Shown here in pieces: positions 18,201-27,345 of a DNA stretch of 64,000 nucleotides. Origin of the DNA: Pseudomonas psychrophila HA-4 (lineage in GTDB: Bacteria > Pseudomonadota > Gammaproteobacteria > Pseudomonadales > Pseudomonadaceae); assembly GCF_000282975.1 (NCBI RefSeq), contig NZ_ALJC01000118.1, forward strand, positions 33,033-97,032, read 5' to 3'. Made by a program: the position numbers and the translations under genes. Under the pieces are notes generated by a model, which did no database searches, was not told the origin of the DNA, and saw only the letters and a program-made list of their open reading frames with translations. Position 1 is the first letter of the stretch. Each line of letters begins with the position of its first letter.

Positions 18201-19236
18201 GCGTGACAAAGGCCGCAGCGTTTATCAAATGGCGATTGCCGACATTGACGAATGCAAACGCGGCACCTTCGTGATGCCGACCCTGATTGAACTGGAAAGC
18301 TTCAGCGAGCTGGAACGTGAAATCTTCGGCCCGGTGCTGCACGTGGTGCGCTACAAGCGTAAAGACATCGACCAGTTGATCGCACAGATCAATGCCTCGG
18401 GTTACGGCCTGACGCTGGGCGTTCACACCCGCATCGACGAAACCATTGCCAAAGTGGTCAACAACGTCAACGCCGGTAACGTTTACGTCAACCGCAACAT
18501 CGTTGGTGCCGTGGTCGGTGTGCAGCCGTTCGGTGGTGAAGGCCTGTCGGGCACTGGCCCGAAAGCCGGTGGCCCGCTGTACCTGTTCCGCCTACTGTCG
18601 ACCCGCCCAAGCGATGCCATCGAGCAATCGTTCGCCAAAGTCGATGCTATCAGCGCGCCAGATACCCAAGCCCGCGAAGCCCTGAGCGCACCGCTCAAGG
18701 CCCTGCAGGCCTGGGCGCAAAGCAACCAGCAAGCAGCGCTGGCCGAGTTGTGCAACGAATTCGCTGCCCACTCGCAAAGCGGCATCACCCGCCTGCTGAA
18801 CGGCCCGACGGGCGAGCGCAACAGCTACGCCATCTTGCCGCGCGAACACGTGCTGTGCCTGGCCGACACTGAAGGCGACCTGCTGACCCAACTGGCTGGC
18901 GTACTGGCCGTGGGCAGCTCGGCTGTACTGCCAGACAGCGAACTGGCCAAAGCCCTGCTTGCCCGCCTGCCAAAAGACGTTCAGGCACGCATCACGCGGG
19001 TGGCTGACTGGACCAAAGACGAGGTGATTTTCGACGCCGTCCTGCACCACGGCGACAGCGACCAACTGCGTGCCGTATGCCAGCACGTGGCCAAACGCGC
19101 CGGCGCCATTGTCGGCGTGCAAGGTCTGTCTCAAGGCGAAACCAACATCGCCCTGGAACGCCTAGTGATCGAGCGCGCACTGAGCGTCAACACCGCTGCG
19201 GCGGGGGGTAACGCGAGCTTGATGACCATCGGCTGA
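15283..19236 (+). CDS. putA: Trifunctional proline utilization protein PutA
   Basis: Oxidises proline to glutamate: proline dehydrogenase (FAD) plus P5C dehydrogenase (NAD+). It also represses put genes when proline is absent. 1317 residues, the size of the trifunctional class. Residues 1-47 form a ribbon-helix-helix DNA-binding domain (TTLGVKLDDPTRERLKAAA). The PRODH barrel spans roughly 250-560. The aldehyde dehydrogenase part (about 640-1110) has the AETGGQNAMIVDSSAL segment and the catalytic cysteine in SAGQRCSALR. A C-terminal conserved domain follows. The ATG has AGGA upstream. It is divergent from putP. Confidence 0.97.
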   Translation: MATTTLGVKLDDPTRERLKAAATSIDRTPHWLIKQAIFNYLEKLEGGATLNELSGIPGSTSDDADDANTDHAHQCFLEFAESILPQSVLRAAITSAYRRPEPEVVPMLLEQARLPAPMAEATQALAASIAEKLRNQKSAGGRAGIVQGLLQEFSLSSQEGVALMCLAEALLRIPDKGTRDALIRDKISTGNWHPHLGNSPSLFVNAATWGLLLTGKLVSTHNEAGLTSSLSRIIGKSGEPMIRKGVDMAMRLMGEQFVTGETIAEALANATRFEAKGFRYSYDMLGEAALTEHDAQKYLASYEQAIHSIGKASNGRGIYEGPGISIKLSALHPRYSRAQYERVMDELYPRLLSLTLLAKKYDIGLNIDAEEADRLELSLDLLERLCFEPQLSGWNGIGFVIQAYQKRCPYVIDYVIDLARRSRHRLMIRLVKGAYWDSEIKRAQVEGLEGYPVYTRKVYTDVSYIACAKKLLAVPEAIYPQFATHNAHTLSAIYHLAGQNYYPGQYEFQCLHGMGEPLYEQVVGKISEGKLNRPCRVYAPVGTHETLLAYLVRRLLENGANTSFVNRIADHTISIHQLVADPVSQIEQMATAEGGFGLPHPRIPLPRDLYGSERANSSGIDMANEHRLASLSCALLASAHNDWKAAPMLGCASSTHVPAAVLNPADLRDVVGYVQEATVEDADNAIQCALNVAPIWQATPPAERAAILERAADLMEAEIQPLMGLLAREAGKTFANAIAEVREAVDFLRYYAVQARNDLTNDAHRPLGPVVCISPWNFPLAIFSGQVAAALAAGNPVLAKPAEQTPLVAAQAVRILLEAGIPEGVLQLLPGRGETVGARLVGDDRVKGVMFTGSTEVARLLQRNIAGRLDAQGRPIPLIAETGGQNAMIVDSSALTEQVVIDVVSSAFDSAGQRCSALRVLCLQEDSADRVIEMLKGAMAESRMGNPERLSVDIGPVIDAEAKAGIEQHIQGMRDKGRSVYQMAIADIDECKRGTFVMPTLIELESFSELEREIFGPVLHVVRYKRKDIDQLIAQINASGYGLTLGVHTRIDETIAKVVNNVNAGNVYVNRNIVGAVVGVQPFGGEGLSGTGPKAGGPLYLFRLLSTRPSDAIEQSFAKVDAISAPDTQAREALSAPLKALQAWAQSNQQAALAELCNEFAAHSQSGITRLLNGPTGERNSYAILPREHVLCLADTEGDLLTQLAGVLAVGSSAVLPDSELAKALLARLPKDVQARITRVADWTKDEVIFDAVLHHGDSDQLRAVCQHVAKRAGAIVGVQGLSQGETNIALERLVIERALSVNTAAAGGNASLMTIG

Positions 19237-19258
19237 TGTTTTAGCTGACACATAAAAA

Positions 19259-19290
19259 ACCGGGCACCTGCGAGGGTGTCCGGTTTTTTT
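19259..19290 (+). terminator. Rho-independent terminator of putA
   Basis: ACCGGGCACC and GGTGTCCGGT with a short loop, followed by seven Ts; 23 bp after the putA stop. Confidence 0.85.
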
Positions 19291-19379
19291 GTGCGTTGGA
19301 AAACGCGAATGCTTATTTGAATAAACGGGCCGAAAGATTCAGTTCTATTGAGCGCTATTTTTAGGTCTTGCTTGCCTCC

Positions 19380-19931
19380 TCACCCAGCACCCCCCATAAA
19401 CACCCGGTATATCAGACACACCAAACCCAACACCCCAGCGCTCATCCACCCCAGATTCACCCGGCTGAATTTACTGTTACCGCACCCCTGCGGGTCACTT
19501 CCCAGCAGATTGATCGCGCGTTGAGCCCCGAGAAACAAAAAGCCAGTACTGATGATCAAGACCGCATCCGCTACATAAACAAGGGGGGCGTCTGATGGCC
19601 GGCCAAAGAACGTAAACAGCAGCACAGAGAACATCACCAGCAACATGATCAATAAGGCTCGGTTCTCGAGAGAGTACTGGCAAGACCGTCCCTCCATCGC
19701 CAGACCGTTCTGTACTTTGTCAAAAAGGTCCAGTATGAAAAAGGGCCAGAACAGTCCGCGTACGACTGGGGTAATCGCGGCACCGGTGGTTTTTTTATAC
19801 GTCGCCCAATTACGGTAGGACCAATAAAACAAGTACCCGCCGCAGGTCAGCAGGTACAACAGCAGAAATTTTGGGATCGCCACGGTGTAGAGGGCGTTGG
19901 GGCTGAGGTCAGTCGCAGTGCTCGGCTTCAT
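19380..19931 (-). CDS. Hypothetical inner-membrane protein, 183 aa
   Basis: Not recognised beyond being a small integral membrane protein. Four hydrophobic segments are visible: near FLLLYLLTCGGYLFYWSY, LFWPFFILDLF, ALLIMLLVMFSVLLFTFF and the LVYVADAVLIISTGFLFLG to VLGLVCLIYRVFMG region. The early segment GGYLFYWSYRNWATYKK resembles the start of small membrane proteins often labelled DUF4234-like, but that is a weak guess. ATG at 19931 with GGA 7 nt upstream; an in-frame ATG at 19970 lacks one. It is convergent with putA and divergent from the antiporter gene. Confidence 0.65.
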   Translation of the reverse strand: MKPSTATDLSPNALYTVAIPKFLLLYLLTCGGYLFYWSYRNWATYKKTTGAAITPVVRGLFWPFFILDLFDKVQNGLAMEGRSCQYSLENRALLIMLLVMFSVLLFTFFGRPSDAPLVYVADAVLIISTGFLFLGAQRAINLLGSDPQGCGNSKFSRVNLGWMSAGVLGLVCLIYRVFMGGAG

Positions 19932-20077
19932 GACTCGTCCATACATAAACAGAGTCGGGAGTAGACACAATTAGCCCAACAAAAAAATGCAGGCCTGTTC
20001 CCGCAGTCATGTAAGAAAAAGCCATTTTTAAATCCGCTTATGCAACAAGATGCGTCAGCTAAGACTCTAAAAGCTTT

Positions 20078-20108
20078 TTGACAGCTCGCTAATAACGCAG
20101 GTTAGAAT
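20078..20108 (+). promoter_or_regulatory. Candidate sigma-70 promoter of the antiporter gene
   Basis: TTGACA (20078-20083) and TAGAAT (20103-20108) are separated by 19 bp and lie 61 bp upstream of the TTG start. The spacing is slightly long, but both hexamers are near consensus. Confidence 0.5.
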
Positions 20109-20168
20109 CGCTGGCACGTAGCCTGCATGGTTGCGCCCTGTCTTTTAAGCTTTTCTGGAGTACGGCCT

Positions 20169-21911
20169 TTGAATGCGACGACCATCAACAGCCTGTTCTT
20201 AATCGGCGCGTTGCTGGTAGGCGCAAGTATCCTGGTCAGTTCCCTGTCTTCTCGTTTGGGCATCCCGATTCTGGTGATCATCCTTGCCGTGGGCATGGCG
20301 GCTGGCGTGGATGGCGGCGGAATTATTTTTGATAACTACCCGACGGCCTACCTGGTCGGCAACCTCGCCTTGGCCGTGATCTTGCTCGACGGCGGCTTGC
20401 GCACCCGGGTCTCAAGTTTTCGGGTGGCGTTATGGCCTGCGCTGTCGCTGGCCACGGTCGGGGTCATGATCACCACCGGGCTGACCGGCCTGATGGCCGC
20501 CTGGCTGTTCAATCTCAATCTGATTCAGGGCCTGTTGATCGGCGCCATTGTCGGCTCAACCGATGCGGCGGCGGTGTTCTCACTGCTAGGCGGCAAAGGC
20601 CTGAACGAGCGGGTATCGGCCAGCCTTGAAATCGAATCCGGCAGCAACGACCCGATGGCGGTGTTTCTCACCGTGACGTTGATCGACATGCTCGCCAGCG
20701 GTGAAACCGGCCTGCATTTAAGCCTGCTCTTCGATTTACTGCGCGAGTTCGGGATCGGTGCCGTGGTAGGCCTGGCTGGCGGCTGGCTGATGCTGCAAAT
20801 GGTTAACCGGATCCATCTGGCAAACGGGCTGTATCCAATTCTGGTGATCGCCGGTGGCCTAGTGGTTTTCGCCCTGACCAACGCCCTGCACGGCAGCGGC
20901 TTCTTGGCTGTTTACTTGTGCGGCCTGGTGGTCGGCAACAGTCCGATCCGCAGCCGTCATGGCATTCTTCACATGCTCGACGGCATGGCGTGGCTAGCAC
21001 AGATCGGCATGTTCCTGGTGCTGGGCTTACTGGTCACACCACACGACTTGCTGCCCATCGCGGTGCCTGCGCTGGCCTTGGCCCTGTGGATGATTTTGTT
21101 CGCCCGCCCACTGTCCGTGATGATGGGTCTGCTGCCCTTTAAGGCCTTCCACGGGCGCGAAAAAGCGTTTATCGCGTGGGTGGGTCTGCGCGGCGCGGTG
21201 CCTATTATTTTGGCGGTGTTCCCGCTGATGGCCGGTTTGCCGAACGCACAGCTGTTCTTCAACCTCGCCTTCTTTATCGTGCTGGTGTCCCTTTTGGTGC
21301 AAGGCACCAGCCTGCCATGGGTCGCCAAGCTGCTTAAGGTCACCGTACCGCCAGACCTCGCGCCCATCTCGCGCGCAGCCCTAGAAGTCCATGTCACCAG
21401 TGAGTGGGAGTTATTCGTTTACCGCCTGGACGCACAAAACTGGTGCATCGGTGCGGCCTTGCGTGAACTGAAAATGCCCGAAGGCACGCGCATCGCGGCC
21501 TTATTCCGCGACCAGAAACTGCTCCATCCGTCGGGCAGTACAACCTTGGAAATTGGCGACTTACTGTGCGTTATCGGTCACGAACACAACTTGCCGGCCC
21601 TCGGCAAACTGTTCAGCCAGGCACCGACCCGCGGGCTGGACCTGCGTTTCTTCGGCGACTTTGTGCTCGAAGGCGACGCCCAATTGGGCGCGGTATCGGC
21701 CCTGTACGGCCTGAAGCTCGATGGCATTGATCCGAACATCCCACTCAGCAGCTTTATTGCGCAAAAAGTAGGCGGCGCGCCGGTGGTCGGCGACCAGGTG
21801 GAATGGAACAACACTATTTGGACCGTGGCAGTGATGGACGGGAACAAGATAGGCAAAGTGGGCGTCAGATTCCCCGAAGGAAGTGCCCCGGGCCCTGGGT
21901 TGTTCCTCTAA
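20169..21911 (+). CDS. nhaP2: Potassium/proton antiporter NhaP2 (CvrA) family
   Basis: Inner-membrane K+(Na+)/H+ antiporter of the CPA1 group, important under osmotic and pH stress. 580 residues from the TTG at 20169, which has TGGAG 8 nt upstream and gives the family N-terminus NATTINSLFLIGALLVGAS. A longer in-frame start at 20127 is less likely. About 12-13 transmembrane segments fill residues 1-390; the ion-site region contains STDAAAVFSLLGG and SGSNDPMAVFLT. A C-terminal TrkA_C/RCK-like regulatory part follows (about 395-480), then a CorC/HlyC-type tail. Next gene 38 bp downstream. Confidence 0.88.
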   Translation: MNATTINSLFLIGALLVGASILVSSLSSRLGIPILVIILAVGMAAGVDGGGIIFDNYPTAYLVGNLALAVILLDGGLRTRVSSFRVALWPALSLATVGVMITTGLTGLMAAWLFNLNLIQGLLIGAIVGSTDAAAVFSLLGGKGLNERVSASLEIESGSNDPMAVFLTVTLIDMLASGETGLHLSLLFDLLREFGIGAVVGLAGGWLMLQMVNRIHLANGLYPILVIAGGLVVFALTNALHGSGFLAVYLCGLVVGNSPIRSRHGILHMLDGMAWLAQIGMFLVLGLLVTPHDLLPIAVPALALALWMILFARPLSVMMGLLPFKAFHGREKAFIAWVGLRGAVPIILAVFPLMAGLPNAQLFFNLAFFIVLVSLLVQGTSLPWVAKLLKVTVPPDLAPISRAALEVHVTSEWELFVYRLDAQNWCIGAALRELKMPEGTRIAALFRDQKLLHPSGSTTLEIGDLLCVIGHEHNLPALGKLFSQAPTRGLDLRFFGDFVLEGDAQLGAVSALYGLKLDGIDPNIPLSSFIAQKVGGAPVVGDQVEWNNTIWTVAVMDGNKIGKVGVRFPEGSAPGPGLFL

Positions 21912-21949
21912 ACTTCACCCTTTCTGAACCCTTTGCTTGACCGGAATCT

Positions 21950-24900
21950 ATGCCAACTCTGCGCACGTTCTTTGCAACAGTCCTGCTCGGCCTAAGCCTT
22001 TGCGTTGGCATGGTACAGGCGGCTGATCCGCCCACCGCGGAGGCGGTCCAGCAAAGCCTGGATAAAATTGCTGACCGCAAGCTGCCCGACGCCGACCAAA
22101 AAGCCTTGCAGGCCGTGCTGGAACAGACCTTAACCCTGCTGGCCAACAAAGCCGATTACGAACAGCGCCTGAGCGAAGTTAAAACGCAGCTCAACAACGC
22201 GCCACATCAAACGGCAGATAACCAACGCGAATTGGCACGCCTCAAGGCCACCGCAGCGGTACCTGTGGAGCAGCGTTACGCCAGCCTTTCGGTGTCGCAA
22301 CTGGAACAAATGCTGGCCGACCGCACCACCGAGCAAGGCGAACTGCAAAAGGCCTTGGCCAGCGCCAACAGCCAGAGCATTGCCGCCCAGACTCGACCCG
22401 AGCGGGCGCAGGCCGAGATCAGCAACAGCCAAACGCGTATCCAACAAATCAACAACACCCTCAAGGTGGGGCGCGACAATGGCAAGCTGCTCACCGCTGA
22501 CCAGCGTAACCAGCTCAATGCCGAAGCCGCCTCGCTGACCGCGCTGATTGCCCTGCGCCGCCAGGAACTGGCCGGTAACAGCCAACTGCAAGACTTGAGC
22601 GGCAGCCAGCACGACCTGCTGCTGGAAAAAACCACGCGCCAAGATCAGGAAATCCAAGAGCTGCAAACCCTGATCAACAAGAAACGTTTGGCCCAGTCAC
22701 AGCAGACCGTGACCGAACAATCCATCGAGGCGCAAAAGTCGGGAAGCAGCAGCCTGCTGGCGACCGAAAGCGCGATTAACCTCAAGCTCTCCGACTACCT
22801 GTTGCGCAGCACCGACCGCCTCAACGTGGTCACCCAGCAGAACCTCGAAACCAAGCAACAACTGGACAACGTCACCCAGAGCGATCAAGCGCTGGATGAA
22901 CAAATCAGCGTCCTACGGGGCAGTTTGCTGCTGTCCAAAATTCTCTATCAGCAAAAGCAAGCGCTGCCGCGCCTGCAAAAGATGGACAAGAACCTGGCGG
23001 ATGAAATCGCCGATATTCGCCTGTATCAGTTTGAGATCAACCAACAGCGCGAGCTGATCAGCAACCCGACCACCTACGTTAACAACCTGCTGGCCACCCA
23101 GCCGCCCGATCAAGTCACGCCGCAACTGCGTAAAACCCTGCTTGAACTGGTCAACACCCGCAGCGACTTATTGGACCGTTTGAACCGCGAGTTAAGCTCA
23201 CTGCTCAACGAATCGATCACCCTGCAACTGAACCAAAAGCAACTGCTCAGCACCGCCCAAAGCCTGCGCGCGACGCTGGACGAGCAGATGTTCTGGATCC
23301 CTAGCAACAAACCCCTGGACTTCGAATGGCTGGAAACCGCCCCGCGCCACCTCAAGCAACAAATCGTCACCCTGCCGTGGGGTTCCAGTGTCACTGAGCT
23401 GGCAGAAGGCCTGATCCAACGACCTCTATTGTTTTTGCCGTTTGCGCTGCTGGTGGTGGCCCTGCTGTGGAAACGCAGGTACCTGTACGGCAAGTTGAAT
23501 GAAATCCATCAAGACATTGGCCACTTCAAGCGCGACAGCCAATGGCACACGCCGCTGGCGATTCTGATCAACATCTTGCTGGCGATGCCGGTGTCATTGG
23601 CGCTGGCGCTGTGCGGCTATGCCTTGCAAACCGATGCCCGAGGCATGAACGCCAATACCGGCGCGGCGCTGGTGCAAATGGCCGAAGCCTGGCTGGTGTT
23701 CTACACCGCCTACCGGATTCTGGCGCCGGGTGGCGTGGCCGAGCTGCATTTTCGTTGGGAAAAACCGCTGGTCGCATTCCTGCAGAACTGGATTCGAAAA
23801 CTGGGCTTCGTGGTGCTGGCGCTGGTGGCCGTGGTCGCCTTCGCCGAGCAACAACCGGCGGCCCTGGCAGACGACGTACTGGGCATCCTCGTGGTGCTGA
23901 CCTGTTATGCCGCCATGGCGTGGTTATTGTGCCGCCTGCTGCTCAACGACCAATCCGAGAAAAAAGCCTACCGCGTGCGCAAACTGCTCGGTTTCGCGTT
24001 CGCCCTGCTGCCCTTGGCGTTGTTTGTGGCGGTGTGTTTTGGCTACTACTACACCGCGCTCAAACTCAGCGACCGGTTAATCAACACCCTTTACCTCTTG
24101 ATGCTGTGGCTGGTGGTTGAAGCGGCCTTTGTGCGCGGCCTCGCAGTGGCAGCACGGCGCCTGGCCTACTCCCGCGCACTGGCCAAACGCCAGGCCGCCA
24201 AGGAAGCGGGTGAAGGCAACGACGCCGTCATTGAAGAGCCGACATTGGACATCGAACAGGTCAACCAGCAGTCGCTGCGCCTGATTCGCCTGGCCTTGCT
24301 CGCAGCTTTTATCGGGGTGCTGTACTGGGTATGGGCTGACTTGATCTCGGTATTCTCCTACCTCGACAACATCACCCTGTACGAATACACCAGCGGCACC
24401 GGCGCCAACATGAGCATGGTGCCGATCAGCATTGGCGACGTGATCGGTGCATTGGTCATCATCGGCATCAGTATTGCGCTGGCGCGCAACCTGCCCGGCC
24501 TGCTTGAGGTGCTGGTGTTATCACGGCTCGATTTGGGCCAGGGCAGCGCCTACGCCACCACCACCTTGCTGACCTACGTGATTATCGGCGTAGGCTTTGT
24601 CTCCACCCTGTCGACGCTCGGCGTGAGCTGGGACAAGTTGCAGTGGCTGGTTGCGGCACTGTCGGTGGGCCTGGGCTTTGGGATGCAGGAGATCTTCGCT
24701 AACTTTATCTCCGGCATCATGATCCTCTTCGAGCGTCCGGTACGGATTGGCGACACCATCACCATCGGCAACCTGTCGGGCACCGTGAGCAAGATCCGCA
24801 TCCGAGCGACCACCATCACTGACTTCGACCGCAAAGACATCATTGTCCCGAACAAGACCTTCATCACCGGGCAACTGATCAACTGGTCGCTGACCGACAC

Positions 24901-25276
24901 CATCACCCGCGTGACCCTAAAACTGGGCGTCGATTACGGCTCCGACCTGGACTTGGTCAAGCATTTGCTGCTCAAAGCCGCGCAAGAGAACCCACGCGTA
25001 CTCAAAGACCCCGAGCCGCATGTGTACTTCCTCAACTTCGGCGCCAGCACCCTGGACCACGAACTGCGCATGCATGTACGAGACTTGGGTGACCGCAACC
25101 CGGTGGTCGACGAAGTGAACCGCTTTATCAACCGCGAGTTCAAAAACCACCACATCAACATCTCGTTCCAGCAGATGGAGGTGTACCTCAAGAACACCTC
25201 GAACCAGGAATACAAGCTGGTGCCAATAGATCTGCCAGCGCCGGAACAAAAGCCCCTGCCGGGCAAGCCCGACTAG
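21950..25276 (+). CDS. mscK: Large mechanosensitive channel MscK/KefA type
   Basis: Tension-gated channel of the inner membrane that releases solutes on osmotic downshock. 1108 residues, the size of the MscK class. A signal peptide ends near VQAADP (residues 1-25). A long periplasmic part rich in Gln and Leu, likely coiled coil, covers about 26-470. Many membrane helices follow (about 490-900). The MscS pore helix and beta domain are C-terminal: LQWLVAALSVGLGFGMQEIF, then FISGIMILFERPVRIGDTI and RDLGDRNPVVDEVNRFI. It follows the antiporter by 38 bp and may be co-transcribed; both relate to osmotic control. Confidence 0.9.
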   Translation: MPTLRTFFATVLLGLSLCVGMVQAADPPTAEAVQQSLDKIADRKLPDADQKALQAVLEQTLTLLANKADYEQRLSEVKTQLNNAPHQTADNQRELARLKATAAVPVEQRYASLSVSQLEQMLADRTTEQGELQKALASANSQSIAAQTRPERAQAEISNSQTRIQQINNTLKVGRDNGKLLTADQRNQLNAEAASLTALIALRRQELAGNSQLQDLSGSQHDLLLEKTTRQDQEIQELQTLINKKRLAQSQQTVTEQSIEAQKSGSSSLLATESAINLKLSDYLLRSTDRLNVVTQQNLETKQQLDNVTQSDQALDEQISVLRGSLLLSKILYQQKQALPRLQKMDKNLADEIADIRLYQFEINQQRELISNPTTYVNNLLATQPPDQVTPQLRKTLLELVNTRSDLLDRLNRELSSLLNESITLQLNQKQLLSTAQSLRATLDEQMFWIPSNKPLDFEWLETAPRHLKQQIVTLPWGSSVTELAEGLIQRPLLFLPFALLVVALLWKRRYLYGKLNEIHQDIGHFKRDSQWHTPLAILINILLAMPVSLALALCGYALQTDARGMNANTGAALVQMAEAWLVFYTAYRILAPGGVAELHFRWEKPLVAFLQNWIRKLGFVVLALVAVVAFAEQQPAALADDVLGILVVLTCYAAMAWLLCRLLLNDQSEKKAYRVRKLLGFAFALLPLALFVAVCFGYYYTALKLSDRLINTLYLLMLWLVVEAAFVRGLAVAARRLAYSRALAKRQAAKEAGEGNDAVIEEPTLDIEQVNQQSLRLIRLALLAAFIGVLYWVWADLISVFSYLDNITLYEYTSGTGANMSMVPISIGDVIGALVIIGISIALARNLPGLLEVLVLSRLDLGQGSAYATTTLLTYVIIGVGFVSTLSTLGVSWDKLQWLVAALSVGLGFGMQEIFANFISGIMILFERPVRIGDTITIGNLSGTVSKIRIRATTITDFDRKDIIVPNKTFITGQLINWSLTDTITRVTLKLGVDYGSDLDLVKHLLLKAAQENPRVLKDPEPHVYFLNFGASTLDHELRMHVRDLGDRNPVVDEVNRFINREFKNHHINISFQQMEVYLKNTSNQEYKLVPIDLPAPEQKPLPGKPD

Positions 25277-25326
25277 CAGGACGCCTAAACGGGGGGTGTA
25301 CCCACATATTTTGCTGGAGACGGCCA

Positions 25327-26790
25327 TTGAAAGCCCTCGACGAACTGACCTTCGACAACCGCTTTGCCCGACTGGGTGACGCGTTCTCAACCCACGTGCT
25401 GCCCGACCCGCTCGACGCACCACGACTGGTGGTCGCCAGCGATGCGGCAATGGCCCTGCTCGACCTCGACCCGGCTGTGGCACACGACCCAGTATTTGCC
25501 AAACTGTTTGGCGGCCACACCTTATGGGCCGACGCCGAGCCCCGCGCCATGGTCTATTCAGGCCACCAGTTCGGCTCATACAACCCGCAATTGGGCGACG
25601 GCCGCGGCTTGTTACTGGGCGAGGTGTACAACGAGGCGGGGGAACATTGGGACTTACACCTTAAAGGTGCGGGCATGACGCCCTACTCGCGCATGGGCGA
25701 TGGCCGCGCCGTGCTGCGCTCATCCATCCGCGAGTTCCTTGCCAGTGAAGCCCTGCATGCTCTGGGCATCCCCAGCAGCCGTGCCCTGTGCGTGATCGGC
25801 TCCGACACCCCGGTGTGGCGCGAAAAACAGGAACGTGGCGCCATGGTGCTGCGCTTGGCACACAGCCATATCCGTTTTGGACACTTTGAATATTTCTACT
25901 ACACCCAGCGCCCGGAGCAGCAAAAGCAACTGGGCGAACACGTGCTGGCCCTGCACTACCCGCACTGCTTGGAACAGCCCGAGCCGTACTTAGCGATGTT
26001 CCGTGAAATCGTTGAGCGCAACGCCGAACTGATCGCCAAATGGCAAGCGTACGGTTTTTGCCATGGCGTGATGAACACCGACAACCTGTCGATTCTGGGC
26101 ATCACCTTCGACTTTGGCCCGTTCGCCTTCCTCGACGACTTCGACGCACACTTCATCTGCAACCACTCCGACCACGAAGGTCGCTACTCCTTCAGCAACC
26201 AAGTGCCCATCGGCCAGTGGAACCTCAGCGCACTGGCCCAGGCCCTGACACCGTTTATCAGCGTCGAAGCCCTTCGCGAAACACTGGGGTTGTTCTTGCC
26301 GCTGTACCAGGCGCACTACCTGGACCTGATGCGCCGCCGCTTGGGCCTGACCACCGCCGAAGAAGGTGATCAAAAACTGATCGAAGACCTGCTGCAACGC
26401 ATGCAGGGCAGCGCCATCGACTACACCTTGTTCTTTAGGCGCCTGGGCGACGAGCCCGCAGAACAAGCCGTTGCGCACCTGCGCGACGACTTTATCGACC
26501 TCAAGAGTTTTGACGAATGGGCCGCGCACTATGTCGCACGAGTGGCCCGCGAAGGCGTGATAGATGAAAAACAGCGCCGCGAGCGCATGCACGCCGTCAA
26601 CCCGCTGTACATACTGCGTAATTATTTGGCGCAAAAAGCGATTGATGCGGCAGAGGCTGGGGACTACAGCGAAGTACAACGCTTGCACACCGTACTCAAC
26701 CAACCGTTTACCGAGCAGCCAGGCATGGAAAGCTACGCCGAACGGCCACCGGAGTGGGGTAAGCATTTAGAGATTAGTTGTTCGTCTTAA
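25327..26790 (+). CDS. selO: Protein adenylyltransferase SelO (YdiU/UPF0061)
   Basis: Pseudokinase-fold enzyme that transfers AMP to protein hydroxyl groups in response to oxidative stress. 487 residues from a TTG start (MKALDELTFDNRF) with GGAG at 25315-25318. Conserved segments are intact: YSGHQFGSYNPQLGDGRG, HLKGAGMTPYSRMGDGRAV and NTDNLSILGITFDFGPFAF. The C-terminus ends with EISCSS; a cysteine stands where eukaryotic SelO has selenocysteine. It follows mscK by 50 bp. Confidence 0.92.
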   Translation: MKALDELTFDNRFARLGDAFSTHVLPDPLDAPRLVVASDAAMALLDLDPAVAHDPVFAKLFGGHTLWADAEPRAMVYSGHQFGSYNPQLGDGRGLLLGEVYNEAGEHWDLHLKGAGMTPYSRMGDGRAVLRSSIREFLASEALHALGIPSSRALCVIGSDTPVWREKQERGAMVLRLAHSHIRFGHFEYFYYTQRPEQQKQLGEHVLALHYPHCLEQPEPYLAMFREIVERNAELIAKWQAYGFCHGVMNTDNLSILGITFDFGPFAFLDDFDAHFICNHSDHEGRYSFSNQVPIGQWNLSALAQALTPFISVEALRETLGLFLPLYQAHYLDLMRRRLGLTTAEEGDQKLIEDLLQRMQGSAIDYTLFFRRLGDEPAEQAVAHLRDDFIDLKSFDEWAAHYVARVAREGVIDEKQRRERMHAVNPLYILRNYLAQKAIDAAEAGDYSEVQRLHTVLNQPFTEQPGMESYAERPPEWGKHLEISCSS

Positions 26791-26805
26791 GGCGTAACCT
26801 ACCCC

Positions 26806-26871
26806 GGTAGGAGTGAGCTTGCTCGCGATCTTTTAAACGATCAAAAGATCGCGAGCAAGCTCGCTTACACG
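26806..26871. repeat. REP doublet (inverted pair)
   Basis: Two REP units in inverted orientation: GTGAGCTTGCTCGCGATC and GATCGCGAGCAAGCTCGC, with a 20-bp AT-rich centre. It lies between selO and the convergent gene and may also stop transcription from both sides. Confidence 0.8.
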
Positions 26872-26874
26872 TAA

Positions 26875-27282
26875 TCAATCGTCATGAGCGAGTTCCAAAA
26901 CAATAGTTTCGAACGTTTCATTGATCTCTGCCTTGATAGCCACTGAAATTCCCAAACCTGCCAGTGTCATTAGACCTGACGCCATCGAGTCGAAGAGAAT
27001 TAGAACGAGAATACTGGCACTGAACCATAGAATACAAAATACGAAGATACCTTTACTGTAAGTACTGTGTTTATCGATATGCAGATTCATACTTCCTTGA
27101 GTACAGGCGTCAGCCTTGAGTTCCAGATCACACGAAGCGCAGTTAACACGCAGCCCCTTCGCTAAAGCATGAACATCATTAAAGTTAAATTTTTGCTCCG
27201 TAGTGCACGCAGCGCACTGAAAGGTAAAATTCGAATACTCTTGTAACAGGACCTCATTGCCTTTCTCTACACTGTCCGTCAT
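26875..27282 (-). CDS. Small zinc-ribbon membrane protein, 135 aa (third of a tandem trio)
   Basis: Function unknown. The N-terminal half has CAAC (CxxC) near residue 26 and CASC near residue 50, a likely zinc ribbon. Two adjacent hydrophobic stretches follow (GIFVFCILWFSASILVLILF and SGLMTLAGLGISVAIKA), then an acidic tail. The ATG at 27282 follows a strong AGGAGGT box at 7 nt; a GTG at 27291 is less likely. It is the last of three same-strand genes with the same plan (CxxC pair, two helices, short tail), though their sequences have diverged. Lower GC than its neighbours suggests acquired DNA. Confidence 0.72.
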   Translation of the reverse strand: MTDSVEKGNEVLLQEYSNFTFQCAACTTEQKFNFNDVHALAKGLRVNCASCDLELKADACTQGSMNLHIDKHSTYSKGIFVFCILWFSASILVLILFDSMASGLMTLAGLGISVAIKAEINETFETIVLELAHDD

Positions 27283-27345
27283 TTGAAACACCTCCTATTA
27301 ACCAACTTTATGATTCAAGGCGCCACTGCCGCCGGTAACGGCGCT

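Noticed and set aside
26806..26871. Possible CRISPR-like repeat pair
   Set aside because: Only two units in inverted orientation with no spacer array; it is a REP doublet.
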